DNA from: Methanospirillum hungatei
GTDB lineage: Archaea > Halobacteriota > Methanomicrobia > Methanomicrobiales > Methanospirillaceae
Reading direction: 5' to 3'
Assembly (NCBI RefSeq): GCF_019263745.1
Contig: NZ_CP077107.1
Span: forward strand, 3,100,001-3,164,000
Length of the DNA: 64,000 bases
This document shows positions 1 to 9,228 of this stretch, one piece after another. The position numbers and the translations under genes were made by a program. The notes under the pieces are model-generated. The model was not told the DNA's origin. It was given only the letters and a program-made list of their open reading frames with translations, and did not search any database. How positions within the stretch are numbered: the stretch's first letter is position 1; every line of letters begins with the position of its first letter.

Positions 1-1590
1 AACACCAGATAAGATTTCTGCATTCATTACCGGTATTGCATAGAAATTAACAAAAACTCCTGTTCCGTCATATTTTTGTAAGAGGAGTTCTTCATTTTCG
101 ATAGCTTCCCCTCGTTTTACTTTACTGATAATCTCCTGAAGATTCAATGAACTTCGTGAAAAAATAGGTGCACAAGCAGAGTCTACAGGATGTTTTATCA
201 GTTCATCTGGCTTATATCCAAGAATATTTCTTACAGAAGGCGAAACATAAGAGATATTCATCTCCTTATCAAGGATAATAATTAGGTCAGGTGATCGTTC
301 TGCCATCCCACGAAACCTTTCTTCACTTTCCCTGAGTGCTTCGGCCATATACCGTTCTTCAGTAATATCCTGTGATATCGAACCAAATCGATATCCGATT
401 TCTGTTTTTATTGGAAAAACAGTTTGTCTCGTAAATATTCGTTTTCCATCCGGACGAATTGCCTCAAATATCCTGGGTTCTCGAAAAACAGGAATACCTG
501 TTTTAAGTGAGGTTTGGATTGATTGTACTATTTGTGTCTGACTTATTTCATTCCGATGTTCCGGTGGGACAAGACGATACATCAGGTTCCAAAGATACAT
601 GCCAAGAGCTTCATCCTTTCGAATACCTGATATCCTTTCAGCGCTTGAATTCCATTCAATGATTCTCCCATCTTCGTCGATTAGAAAAACCGCTTCGTTT
701 GTCGCTTCAAAGAAAGATCGAAGGCGGAGTTCGCTTTCGTGGAGTGCATTTACAAATTCTGTCTTCTTGGTCACATCAGTCGTAATACCCCGAAATCCGA
801 TGATTGCCCCGTTTGAATGGATCAAGGGATGTGATCGACAATTGAGTATAACGATATGTCCATTTTTATGAATTGCTGGGATATCAAATGAGGTAAGTCC
901 AGGGTTTCGATTATTAATATTATCAAAGAGCTTTTTAAGTGATTTTTGTCCATCTGGATGAAGAATTGAATTGTATGATTTTCCGATCACTTCATCAGGA
1001 GTATACCCAATAATATCCTCACTTCTTGGACTAATATAGGTAAAAATCCCGTCCAGGTCTATTTCCCAGATAACATCAGGAGTAGTTTCAACAATTGCTC
1101 GAAATTTGGATTCACTCTCCTGAAGAGCTTCTTTCGTCTCTATTAGTTCTTCGAATTGTTTTTGCCGGTCATTTTCTGCTCGCCTTCTTCTGACTGCTTG
1201 TTTTATTTTATGAGACAACTCAGCAAACTGTGACTTGGTTTCCCCCCCTTTCTGAAGATAAAAATCTGCACCATTATTGATAGCCTCAATAACGACTTCT
1301 TCCCGACCACGGCCAGTAAAAAGGATGAATGGGACATCACCATATGAATTCCTCACGACTTTTAAGAATTCTATCCCATCCATTCCAGGCATCTGGTAAT
1401 CAGACACTATAGCATCATAGGTCTGGTTGAGTTGGATTTTTATTGCCTCTTCGGCAGATGTCATGGTATCTACTTGAAATCCACCGGTTCGCTCCAGAAA
1501 TATCTTCCCAATCATGAGAAGATCCGGTTCGTCATCTACATAGAGCAGAGTAATCAAGTCATTTTGATTGAAGGGTTGGTCTGTGTCCAT
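1..1590 (-). CDS. Response regulator receiver - multi-PAS sensor protein, 3' end cut by window edge
   Basis: I read this frame directly on the minus strand; it stays open from the ATG at 1590 to base 1. The first ~125 residues form a receiver domain: an acidic pair in LYVDDEPD (about residues 18-21), the phospho-acceptor Asp in SDYQMPGMDG (about D64), LFTGRG, and a late Lys in LQKGG. At least three PAS domains follow, each opening with a phrase such as ESKFRAIVETTPDVIWEID, LRSFFEATNEAVFLIDEDG or RFRGMAERSPDLIIILD. No kinase domain is reached before the edge; a histidine kinase could lie beyond it, as in many methanogen multi-PAS proteins. The protein has no membrane segment in the visible part, so it is probably a cytoplasmic signalling protein. 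A GTGATC stretch just upstream of the ATG is a plausible ribosome-binding site. The ligand and partner are unknown. Confidence 0.9.
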   Translation of the reverse strand, partial: MDTDQPFNQNDLITLLYVDDEPDLLMIGKIFLERTGGFQVDTMTSAEEAIKIQLNQTYDAIVSDYQMPGMDGIEFLKVVRNSYGDVPFILFTGRGREEVVIEAINNGADFYLQKGGETKSQFAELSHKIKQAVRRRRAENDRQKQFEELIETKEALQESESKFRAIVETTPDVIWEIDLDGIFTYISPRSEDIIGYTPDEVIGKSYNSILHPDGQKSLKKLFDNINNRNPGLTSFDIPAIHKNGHIVILNCRSHPLIHSNGAIIGFRGITTDVTKKTEFVNALHESELRLRSFFEATNEAVFLIDEDGRIIEWNSSAERISGIRKDEALGMYLWNLMYRLVPPEHRNEISQTQIVQSIQTSLKTGIPVFREPRIFEAIRPDGKRIFTRQTVFPIKTEIGYRFGSISQDITEERYMAEALRESEERFRGMAERSPDLIIILDKEMNISYVSPSVRNILGYKPDELIKHPVDSACAPIFSRSSLNLQEIISKVKRGEAIENEELLLQKYDGTGVFVNFYAIPVMNAEILSGV

Positions 1591-2164
1591 TTCGATCACA
1601 TCAGGAGGAATAAAAAACACTGAACTCTATTCCAGTACCCAGTCCCTCATGGACGAAGCGATAAAAGGATAAATAGTGATAGGGGTAGAACGTAATTAAT
1701 CTTATTGATGGTGACAATAAAAATGCAGGATAATCTATAGTGATGTCTTTTAGTAATTGTAAAAAACCGAAGAACAGACATTAAATGACGATTATCTTTA
1801 TTTTTATCCGAATTATAGGAAACGCCAGTACATAACAGAGTGGTATGTCTGGACGAAGGAATACTGAATATACATCACGAGGTTCCAGGTATATCGATGT
1901 TTTGATTGAATTTACTGGATGTTGTCAGGAGCCATATACCGGTTACAAGGTCAGAGAGAGCACGCCGGTTTTTGATCTGGTATCCGGACAATAATTATGA
2001 GTAAAAATAGGTGTTATACCTTCCTTCACCATAAGGGACATTATCCCAATTTTTTAGAGGATTTTTTATCAATGCTACCGTCTTTTTCAGAGATATATCC
2101 GAAAATATTTCATAATACATAAATATTACTCCTAAATATATCCTATATTGTGGGAGTGTATCGC
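1591..2164. other. Intergenic region between divergent genes; one weak small ORF
   Basis: This 574-bp AT-rich interval separates the PAS protein from the plus-strand WNGTW protein and must hold both promoters. A plus-strand frame of 49 codons at 1845-1994 (start MSGRRNTEYT, stop TAA) has no clear ribosome-binding site and no recognisable motif, so I do not call it a gene. A TATA-like stretch (AAATATTACTCC then AAATATATCC) lies at about 2121-2143, a fitting distance for the gene that starts at 2165. I see nothing else. Confidence 0.4.
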
Positions 2165-2863
2165 ATGATAAAAAAACGAACCACAATTGGGATTCTCGTC
2201 ATGATTACTCTGCTCTGTGTGAGTATCGGGACGGCAAGTAATGTATCTGGTTGGAATGGCACATGGCATTCAGAACAATATGAACTTATATTTGTCCAGA
2301 CCGATGATGGAAAGGTTTCTGGAACATATTTGCCATTAGATCCTGAAACAGGAGATCCGGGTGTTATCGAAGGCACATTAGATGAGGATGAAAAAGTCCT
2401 TTCCGGAACATGGATCGAAGACGGAACATGTTTCTTTAAACTTTCAGAAGACGGTAACGCCTTTAATGGGACTTATGAATCTGTTAATTCCCAGGGTCAG
2501 AAGTATGTTGCAGATTGGAATGCATCCCGGATCATGACCGATGATTCAGCAAATGAAACAGGATGGACCGGAACCTGGAGATCAAACACAGAGACGTTGT
2601 ATCTTGTTCAAAATGGCTCAGTCGTATCCGGTACATATGAACCATTTAATCCTGGTGAAAATGATCTTGAAGAACCTGGAGTAATTGAGGGAACTCTATC
2701 TGTTGACGAAACTGAGTTTACCGGAACATGGAAAGAATTCGGGGGATTGAAATACATTCTTTCAGAAGATGCCATGTTCTTTAACGGAACATATGGATTC
2801 GGGACTGCAGACAGTATAGATGACTCAATAGATGATTCCTGGAATGGCACACGGATTTTATAA
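2165..2863 (+). CDS. Secreted protein with two WNGTW-type repeats, function unknown
   Basis: The 232-residue product begins with a Lys/Arg-rich N-terminus and a hydrophobic signal segment ending near GTASNVSG, so it is probably exported. The mature part is two copies of a ~90-residue unit (about 30-115 and 137-225). Each unit runs W(N/T)GTW - YLVQ/FVQ - SGTY - PGVIEGTL - GTW - FNGTY, which suggests a small beta-rich domain of paired strands. There are many Asn-X-Ser/Thr sites typical of archaeal surface glycoproteins. I chose ATG 2165 over the in-frame GTG at 2150 because GGGAGTG sits 8 bases upstream of it. A full paralogue lies at 37379-38074 and a relic at 33598-33817. I do not recognise the family; ligand binding or an envelope role is only inference. 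Confidence 0.8.
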   Translation: MIKKRTTIGILVMITLLCVSIGTASNVSGWNGTWHSEQYELIFVQTDDGKVSGTYLPLDPETGDPGVIEGTLDEDEKVLSGTWIEDGTCFFKLSEDGNAFNGTYESVNSQGQKYVADWNASRIMTDDSANETGWTGTWRSNTETLYLVQNGSVVSGTYEPFNPGENDLEEPGVIEGTLSVDETEFTGTWKEFGGLKYILSEDAMFFNGTYGFGTADSIDDSIDDSWNGTRIL

Positions 2864-2871
2864 TCCCCTCG

Positions 2872-2878
2872 TTTTTTT
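2872..2878 (+). terminator. T7 tract terminator after the WNGTW protein
   Basis: A run of seven T follows CCCCTCG within 10 bases of the stop at 2863. Archaeal transcription commonly ends at such T tracts. No hairpin is needed or seen. Confidence 0.5.
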
Positions 2879-3063
2879 AATGCACCTATCAAATATCATT
2901 ATCAAAATTGGTCAGATATTCCGTTCTCATTCTCCTGATAAGGCATTATCTTAAATATTTAATGAAAAAATCAGGGTTATTGATATTCATAAGAATAGTA
3001 ATGTATCCTGCTTTATTTTTCTTTTCCAAAGGTTTACATCAGCTCATGTTCAATGAGGATGTT

Positions 3064-3939
3064 ATGTCAAATACCAGTAAAGAAGGATTTATTGAAATAT
3101 TCAAACGAAAAATCTGGTTTCGAATGGACGGATCAGAGCATTCAGGTATCCCCCTTCTTATTCTTCATGGAGGACCAGGTGTACCCCATGACTACCTGAC
3201 TCCTCTCTCTATACTCGCCCACGAACGACCAGTTATCTGGTATGATCAATTAGGGTGTGGGAATTCAGATAAATCCGAGGATATAACACATTATACATTG
3301 GACTACTACACTCAGGAACTTGTTGCAATTCGCGAAGCACTTGGCCTGAACGAGGTGCATATTCTTGGTCAGTCATGGGGAACAATGCTAGCAGTTAATT
3401 ACGTTCTTTCGATGAAACCCAAAGGAATACGTTCACTAATCCTCTCTGCCCCATGTCTTTCAGTGACCAGGTGGCACAATGATCAGCGTAAGTATATCAA
3501 TGAGCTCCCAAAAGACGTACGGGAGATAATTATTCGGTGTGAAAAAGAAGGAAGTTGTGATTCTTCTGAATACCAGGAAGCAATGCAGGTTTTTTATAAT
3601 AAGCATGTCTGCAGACTGGATCCCTGGCCTCCGTGTCTTGAAAGATCCATGGAAAAACTAGCATTTGATGTCTACGAACATATGTGGGGTCCTAGTGAAT
3701 TCACGATAACCGGAACTCTGAAAAATTATGAACGAGCGAATGACCTAAAGAACATCACCATACCTACTCTCTTTACCTGTGGAAGATATGATGAAGCATC
3801 TCCAGAATCAACACGATATTATCAGAGTATGCTTCCTGGATCCAAAATGGTAATTTTTGAAGATGCATCTCATTCACATCATCTTGAACAGGAGACTGCT
3901 TATCTCAATACAATCAAAGATTTTTTATTACCATTATAA
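3064..3939 (+). CDS. Proline iminopeptidase-like alpha/beta hydrolase
   Basis: Predicted serine hydrolase of the prolyl aminopeptidase (peptidase S33) type, which removes N-terminal proline from peptides; related members hydrolyse other amides. The oxyanion-hole motif HGGPGVPHDYL is followed by WYDQLGCGNSD, the nucleophile elbow GQSWGT, a late acid in GRYDEASPES and the catalytic His in DASHSHH. The 291-residue length fits the family. ATG 3064 is preferred because GAGG lies five bases upstream; the frame is open back to 2908, but that extension would add an unusual hydrophobic stretch (YLMKKSGLLIFIRI...), so a membrane-anchored longer form cannot be excluded. It lies upstream of another hydrolase in the same direction, with 112 bases between them. 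Substrate specificity cannot be read from the sequence. Confidence 0.85.
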   Translation: MSNTSKEGFIEIFKRKIWFRMDGSEHSGIPLLILHGGPGVPHDYLTPLSILAHERPVIWYDQLGCGNSDKSEDITHYTLDYYTQELVAIREALGLNEVHILGQSWGTMLAVNYVLSMKPKGIRSLILSAPCLSVTRWHNDQRKYINELPKDVREIIIRCEKEGSCDSSEYQEAMQVFYNKHVCRLDPWPPCLERSMEKLAFDVYEHMWGPSEFTITGTLKNYERANDLKNITIPTLFTCGRYDEASPESTRYYQSMLPGSKMVIFEDASHSHHLEQETAYLNTIKDFLLPL

Positions 3940-4051
3940 TAAACTGGATTCAATTACTTTGTCACATATTCATTGGTTTTATGACTTGGGTATAGGACAA
4001 TACCTTTATTCAGGATTATTTATCATCTATGATCAATTACCTGGAGAATGC

Positions 4052-5476
4052 ATGAAAAAATCTAATTTTAAGTATCGCTCAAACCTTTTCATTCTATTAT
4101 GCTTTTTTGTTCTGGTAGGCATCGGAAGCAATGCTACTGCAGATACCATATCCTCTCCGGACGGGAAAGGCTACCGGTTTGAAAAGGACGGGTGGACGTA
4201 CCTCCATATTGAAGGTGCCCCATATGAACGAGGATTCCAGCATGGATATCTGATGGCACCTGAAATTGCTGAAGTTCAGGACACCATCAGGTATCTAACC
4301 TATCATGATACCGGAATGGAATGGGATTATTTTCTTCATGCTGCGAATGAAATGTTCCCAGCACACATCGATGAAGAGTTCCTGACCGAGATGAAAGGAA
4401 TTGCAGAAGGGGCACAGGAGGCCGGAACAAATGTCAGTTTTGAGGAGATTCTTGGGTGGAATGCATACAAGGAACTGACCGGATACTGGTGGCCGACGGT
4501 GAAATCCGAAGCATACAAAAAGATGGAGATTGAAACTGATTCATGTAGTGCATTTATCGCAACTGGGGATTTTACCGAACATGGGGATATTGTCCTTGGT
4601 CATAATACCTGGACAGCATTTGAACGGGCACATTTCTTTGATCTGTTGGCAGATGTTCAGCCTGAAGACGGGAACCGTATCTTCATGCAGACCGCACCAG
4701 GTCTTCTGGATAGCTCTACTGATTACCTGGTGACCAGTGCAGGACTCATGATTGCAGAGACGACGATAAACTCGTTCAATCAATATAAGGCGAATATGTC
4801 TCCTGCTTTTTACCGACTTCGGAATGCTGCACAATATGCAGATAATCTGGATGAATTTGTCTCCATTATGAATACCAACCGGAGCGGCGGGTTTGCGAAC
4901 AGCTGGCTTGTAGGCGATGCCAAAACCGGGGAGATTATGCGGTTTGAACAGGGATTAAAATTCTTCAATGTCACAAAGACAGATAATGGGTATTTCGCCG
5001 GTGCCAACTCTGCTGAAGATCCCCGGATTAGAAATCTTGAGTGTTCAAGTCTTGACCCGACCGATATCAGAACAGGAGTGAGTGCTAGGATGGTCAGGAT
5101 CCCACAGTTAATAGAGCAGTTCAAAGGAAAAATTTCCACTGAAACAGGAAAAAAGATCCTCTCTGATGAGTATGATGTCTGGCTTCAGAAGGAAAACCCA
5201 TCCACCCGGACAGTGAATGGTGTATATTGGCTTGATTCAAATCCCTATCCAAACCGGCCGCCATTTAAACCGATGGGTGCATATGACGGGAAAGTTATGG
5301 ACTCTGAAATGGCGAAAAACATGAGTATAGAGGCCCGGTGGGGATCTCCGTCTGGTAGAGTCTTTGATGCTGATACGTTCCTTTCAGAGCATCCACAATA
5401 TGGATATCTCAAAGGTTACCTCAAATCGTTCCCTACACACTCGTGGAATGTATTTCATGCCGGGGAAAAAGAATAA
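4052..5476 (+). CDS. Secreted phospholipase B-like / C45-type Ntn hydrolase
   Basis: The 474-residue product has a signal peptide (MKKSNFKYRSNLFILLCFFV..., cleavage probably after NATA). It resembles the phospholipase B-like (laminin ancestor) and C45 acyltransferase group of N-terminal-nucleophile hydrolases, which cleave themselves to expose a catalytic Cys. The candidate nucleophile is the Cys in TDSCSAFIATG (around residue 168). Supporting motifs are GHNTW, a PGLLDSSTDY segment and the conserved ETTI, then GGFANSWLVGD. Start ATG 4052 has GGAG five bases upstream; the frame is open further back to 3857 but only into the previous gene. The likely activity is amide or ester hydrolysis outside the cell; the substrate is unknown. 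Assignment to this fold is fairly firm, to one subfamily less so. Confidence 0.75.
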   Translation: MKKSNFKYRSNLFILLCFFVLVGIGSNATADTISSPDGKGYRFEKDGWTYLHIEGAPYERGFQHGYLMAPEIAEVQDTIRYLTYHDTGMEWDYFLHAANEMFPAHIDEEFLTEMKGIAEGAQEAGTNVSFEEILGWNAYKELTGYWWPTVKSEAYKKMEIETDSCSAFIATGDFTEHGDIVLGHNTWTAFERAHFFDLLADVQPEDGNRIFMQTAPGLLDSSTDYLVTSAGLMIAETTINSFNQYKANMSPAFYRLRNAAQYADNLDEFVSIMNTNRSGGFANSWLVGDAKTGEIMRFEQGLKFFNVTKTDNGYFAGANSAEDPRIRNLECSSLDPTDIRTGVSARMVRIPQLIEQFKGKISTETGKKILSDEYDVWLQKENPSTRTVNGVYWLDSNPYPNRPPFKPMGAYDGKVMDSEMAKNMSIEARWGSPSGRVFDADTFLSEHPQYGYLKGYLKSFPTHSWNVFHAGEKE

Positions 5477-5574
5477 CCGTTTTTCCGGCATATTGTAGTA
5501 TCCAGAAAAATATGTGCTTCATCTTTTTTTACATATATTCAGAGAAAAGTACCAAAAATGAGTATATAAATGAA

Positions 5575-7272
5575 TTATATGAGATTTGTTCCGGTATAGA
5601 TACCAGAACCAATCAGCCAGTCATCTCCGGCTGGAAGAACATAACAGAGTTTTAATTCATTATTTGCGGTATCCGGATTATAATAAACCACATAAACAAA
5701 TCCCCCGCCTCTCTCTGCAGTGTAGACTTCCTGAGCAATAATTGGTACACCATACATATCCAAATAGTTCATCCGGTTTGTTCCGATTATTTCTGGTTGA
5801 TAGGGAAGAGCAATGGTAGTGCCATCATATCCATAGGCAAAGATATATGATCCACCATTTGCAAATGATTGATTTATGTCATTAAAATCCTTTACAGCCT
5901 GCTCTTTTCCAACCTCCTGTGCATGACTGACTGCATGTTTTACCCGGTTTATAAGTGCTTTTATATCCTCTTGATTTAATTCTGCATTTATCCAGGGAAC
6001 ATATACACCGGAACCAATGAACCAATTTTCATCAACTGGTTCAATCAAAGACAATTTAAGTTGATTCTGGTACTCATTATGAGGATTTTTATAGATATAG
6101 TAAAGAAATCCTCCTCCTCGTTTGGCTGCATCCAAAAAGGCAGGCATAATTGATAATCCATTCACATCAGTAAGATCCATTCGGCTTTTTCCGATAAGGC
6201 CCTGCTGATACGGAAGTGCCAGAGTTGTTCCGTTCATATCATAAGCAAAAATATACATGTCATCAGTAACATACGCCCCCGAAAGGTTGTTAAAATCGGC
6301 ACAAGCATTCTCCTTACCTTTCATTCGTGCTGCTGCTGCTGCATCCTGAACAAATTGCTTCAGGTCAGAAATACTTGTATCAAGATCTGATGAAGATATT
6401 TGAGTGACTGATCTATTTTCAATATTTGAATCATCAAGGTTTTTAACAAGACCAATTCGCCATTCCTGATTATCCTGTTCCAATGATGTCCACACTGCCT
6501 CACGTCTGACCTGTTTATCCCAGTTTTGATTCCAGAATGTGTATTCTATAGCTCCCTCTTTATTTTCCACAACAGTACGTGAAACATTTCTCATCTCATT
6601 CGTATCATAAATTGGATCCGTGAGGACATTTGTTCCAATCTCTGCCTCACTGGTCTCATAAACAGTCATACCTCCTGTTTCCAGAATGAAAACTTCATAA
6701 CCGGTCTGTTCAGTGAAGGGAACAAGGATAGGACGAAGGAATTCTTCTGGGCGAATCGTTACATCAGTATACCCGAGATATTCATTTTTTTCAGAAAATA
6801 TCGGGTAACTTATTGAAATCCCATAAAACCCTTCTTCAAGATAAAATATATTACTAATCACCGGTTCTTTTCTTTCATTCGCAAACCGGGTTTCATTCTG
6901 ATAACCTAAATCGCTACCAATAAGGCTTATGAATCGGATAGGAGATGCGGCGGTAACATCATTTTCTTTTGAAATAATCAAAGAGGAATGTCCATGTGTA
7001 ACATTAGAGAGTTTTTCTGAGAGAATTTTTGTTGCTTCACTTCCTGACAAACCAGATCTTTTAAGCGATTCAACACTTATTTTATTTTGTTCCTTGACTA
7101 AATCAAGTTCATCCTGAATTTCTGTGATAATCCTATCAAGGGCTAATACCATACTACTATCCTGGACATTTCCTGAATTATTCATTGATTCCTCAGCAAG
7201 CGAATTTATATCGGCAGAAACCGGATACATAAAGATTAGAAACAAAGCCAATATGGCAAATTTTAAGGACAT
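5575..7272 (-). CDS. Secreted protein with an N-terminal Cache-like region and two tandem Cache_2 domains
   Basis: The product has about 565 residues with a signal peptide (MSLKFAILALFLIFMYPVSA). An N-terminal region of ~290 residues, with segments such as YPIFSEKNEYLGYTDVTI and QTGYEVFILETGG, looks like a larger dCache-type sensor fold. Two clear copies of a ~100-residue Cache_2 unit follow. Each contains an FAYxxxGTTxALPYQ strand, an I/IGxxRM turn, the sequence ERGGGFVYVVY or KRGGGFLYYIY, and a closing DxWxIGSGxY. Cache domains bind small extracellular ligands, usually as sensor heads. Here no transmembrane helix or signalling output follows, so the protein may be a free binding protein or partner of a membrane receptor. 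I chose ATG 7272 because it puts the signal peptide at the N-terminus; the open frame continues to 7365. Related Cache units occur at 15443-16654 and 47694-50084. Confidence 0.8.
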   Translation of the reverse strand: MSLKFAILALFLIFMYPVSADINSLAEESMNNSGNVQDSSMVLALDRIITEIQDELDLVKEQNKISVESLKRSGLSGSEATKILSEKLSNVTHGHSSLIISKENDVTAASPIRFISLIGSDLGYQNETRFANERKEPVISNIFYLEEGFYGISISYPIFSEKNEYLGYTDVTIRPEEFLRPILVPFTEQTGYEVFILETGGMTVYETSEAEIGTNVLTDPIYDTNEMRNVSRTVVENKEGAIEYTFWNQNWDKQVRREAVWTSLEQDNQEWRIGLVKNLDDSNIENRSVTQISSSDLDTSISDLKQFVQDAAAAARMKGKENACADFNNLSGAYVTDDMYIFAYDMNGTTLALPYQQGLIGKSRMDLTDVNGLSIMPAFLDAAKRGGGFLYYIYKNPHNEYQNQLKLSLIEPVDENWFIGSGVYVPWINAELNQEDIKALINRVKHAVSHAQEVGKEQAVKDFNDINQSFANGGSYIFAYGYDGTTIALPYQPEIIGTNRMNYLDMYGVPIIAQEVYTAERGGGFVYVVYYNPDTANNELKLCYVLPAGDDWLIGSGIYTGTNLI

Positions 7273-7403
7273 TATGTAGATTTTTCGTAACGAACCAATT
7301 AATAGTTCCGATATTAATATGACAGTTGTGTCCTTTTCGATACGATGATTATAGCGAATATCCAATAACTATCATAATCCTTTATCGATGGTTTCTATAA
7401 AAT

Positions 7404-7850
7404 TTAAGATTTTTTAGCAATCATTTCAATCTCAATGAATGCTCCTTTCGGAAGGCTGGCTACACCGACTGTTGATCGTGAAGGAGTTGCATTTCCCATA
7501 TAGCGGGAATATATCTCATTAACCGTCGAAAAATCAGAGATGTTCGTGAGATATATATGAGTATTTATAACATCATCAAACCCCAGTCCAGAAACAGCCA
7601 GAATTGCCTTGAGGTTTTTCATGACCTGGTGAGTCTAGTCTTCTAAAGTATCTGCGAGAGCTCCGGTTTGTGGATCAATTCCGATCTGACCTGATGTGTA
7701 TTCATAATCATTCACAGCAACTCCCTGGCTGTATGGTCCAATTGGTTTTGGAGCCTGATCTGTGTAGATAATTACTTTGTGTGGGGAATTGATCAGTACC
7801 GTAAAAAGACTCATCAGAACCATGCCCAGAATAATGCATACAATTGCCAT
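7404..7850 (-). pseudogene. ridA: RidA/YjgF-family protein with N-terminal membrane segment, interrupted by in-frame TAG
   Basis: RidA proteins hydrolyse reactive enamine/imine intermediates. The whole domain is present in one frame: QAPKPIGPYSQGVAV, TSGQIGIDPQTG, then NLKAILAVSGLGFDDVINTHIYL, the Arg-bearing PSRSTVGVASLPKG and IEIEMIAKKS. A single TAG codon at 7635-7637 splits it between ALADTLED and THQVMKNL. Family members usually have a Gln or similar residue here (Q-T-x-Q), so a CAG to TAG transition explains it. The frame is intact on both sides, so the change is recent or read through. The first ~20 residues form a hydrophobic segment, unusual for a normally cytoplasmic family, suggesting a membrane-anchored form. 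Downstream ATG 7622 could start only the C-terminal half. Confidence 0.8.
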
Positions 7851-8478
7851 TAAAATAGTATTTTATCCTCTTTCAGATTCATAAAATGTTTTTTGTGTAT
7901 TTCATATTATAACTAGTCACTTCTTTTTTTTCCATCTATGCCATTTGATCCACTTTTTCTGGAATAAAAGATGAAAACTACAACCATCAATTGAGAGGTA
8001 AGGTGCAGAGCATTTTTTACTGTCAAACTCATATGATGATGAATGAGGCCCATTTCTGGAAAAAATAATAGAAAATCCGTCATAAAAATAAAGGGAATGT
8101 GCCCTGATTTTTGCCCCCATATCGTCCCGCTATTGGGGGATCTCACGTTATTAGTACAGTTTCTTAAGGATGATGGGCTAGTACAATAGCGGGCCGCTAT
8201 TAAATCGGTTTATGTTCTTAAATCACAAAATAAATCAAAATAAATCGGAATTTTTTTCTGGTTCTTATTAGAATGAAAAAAATAGTAAAATTGACCGTAT
8301 TTTCGAAAAATAAGCAATAAAAAATTGGGATGAAAAGTTATCCTTAATAATTACTATATATAATTTTCATTGCCGCAAACAATAAAACCATCTTTTAAAC
8401 AGAGAAGCATATCCTTTTCATTAATTTCGATATGATTTATCACGAGAATATCATGTGAAAAATCGTGATACATACTCT
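7851..8478. other. 628-bp intergenic region with a dyad cluster
   Basis: This AT-rich stretch lies between the ABC operon end and the ridA start, and would hold the ridA promoter. Frames at 7913-8146 have no coding features and I do not accept them. The distinctive structure is the inverted-repeat group at 8126-8201, listed separately. The part from 8203 to 8440 is very AT-rich with A-runs and holds nothing I can name. Confidence 0.4.
8126..8201. repeat. Triple half-site dyad, CCCGCTATTG and partners
   Basis: CCCGCTATTG at 8126-8135 has its exact reverse complement CAATAGCGGG at 8184-8193. The right copy is also half of a perfect 17-bp palindrome, AATAGCGG-G-CCGCTATT, at 8185-8201. The word TAGTACA recurs at 8152-8158 and 8179-8185. 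The G+C-rich dyads stand out from AT-rich surroundings. They could form a stem-loop or bind a dimeric protein; no function is proven. Confidence 0.5.
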
Positions 8479-9228
8479 CTATCTGGATGTCACATCCCTG
8501 GTAACTTCACGGACACATTGCATCATAAAGAAATCTGCTAAATCTCTGGGGCGTTTACAAGGGATCTGAATCTCTTTTATAACGCATGATGGTCTTTTTG
8601 AAAGAATTAAAATACGATCTCCCAGATAGACTGCTTCTTCCGGATTATGAGTTACAATAAAAAACGTTGTTCCAAGTACATCACGAATTCTGATCACTTC
8701 ATCCTGAAGTTCACGTCTGGAAAATGGATCTAGTGCACTGAATGGTTCATCCATAAGGAGAATTTCCGGTTCAATGGCAAGAGCACGGGCAACCGCAACC
8801 CGCTGCTTCATTCCACCTGATAACTGATGGGGAAGGGCATTCGCAAACTCTTCCATGTGTACAAGAGTGAGCAACTCTTTCACTTTTTGTGTAATCTGCT
8901 CATTAGGGATCTTTCGAACTTTCATTCGAAGACCATATGCAATATTGTCATAAACAGAGAGCCAGGGAAAAAGACCATGTTCCTGAAATACCATTGCAGT
9001 GTGAACAGGATCAAAGACATTTCCTTCACTCCCACAGATAGTCCCGGTATCGGCAGATTCGAGTCCTGAAAGGATACGAAGTACCGTTGATTTCCCACAC
9101 CCGGAAGGTCCCATCAGACAGACTATCTCTCCTTTATTTATTACACAGGAGATGTCTGATAATGCTTGAAAATGTGTTTGTTCATTCTGAAACTGTTTTG
9201 ATATTCCTTTTAGGACTAAAACCTGCAT
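8479..9228 (-). CDS. ABC transporter ATP-binding protein (SsuB/TauB/NitD type)
   Basis: This 249-residue ATPase powers the adjacent importer. It has a complete set of motifs: Walker A GPSGCGKST (about residue 41), Q-loop VFQEHGLFPWL, signature LSGGMKQR, Walker B ILLMDEPFSALD, and the switch His in VTHNPEEAV. The family imports nitrate, sulfonates, taurine or thiamin precursors, so the substrate is probably a small organic or oxyanion nutrient. The ATG overlaps the permease stop by one base (TAATG) and is preceded by GGAG, indicating translational coupling. It is the last gene of a three-gene operon transcribed leftward. Confidence 0.93.
   Translation of the reverse strand: MQVLVLKGISKQFQNEQTHFQALSDISCVINKGEIVCLMGPSGCGKSTVLRILSGLESADTGTICGSEGNVFDPVHTAMVFQEHGLFPWLSVYDNIAYGLRMKVRKIPNEQITQKVKELLTLVHMEEFANALPHQLSGGMKQRVAVARALAIEPEILLMDEPFSALDPFSRRELQDEVIRIRDVLGTTFFIVTHNPEEAVYLGDRILILSKRPSCVIKEIQIPCKRPRDLADFFMMQCVREVTRDVTSR

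Noticed and set aside
1995-2186. 63-codon minus-strand frame upstream of the WNGTW gene
   Set aside because: It overlaps the promoter and start of a convincing gene and shows no recognisable features.
7913-8146. Minus-strand frames of 67-77 codons in the gap before the ABC operon
   Set aside because: They share no motif, overlap each other in different frames and cover the dyad cluster.
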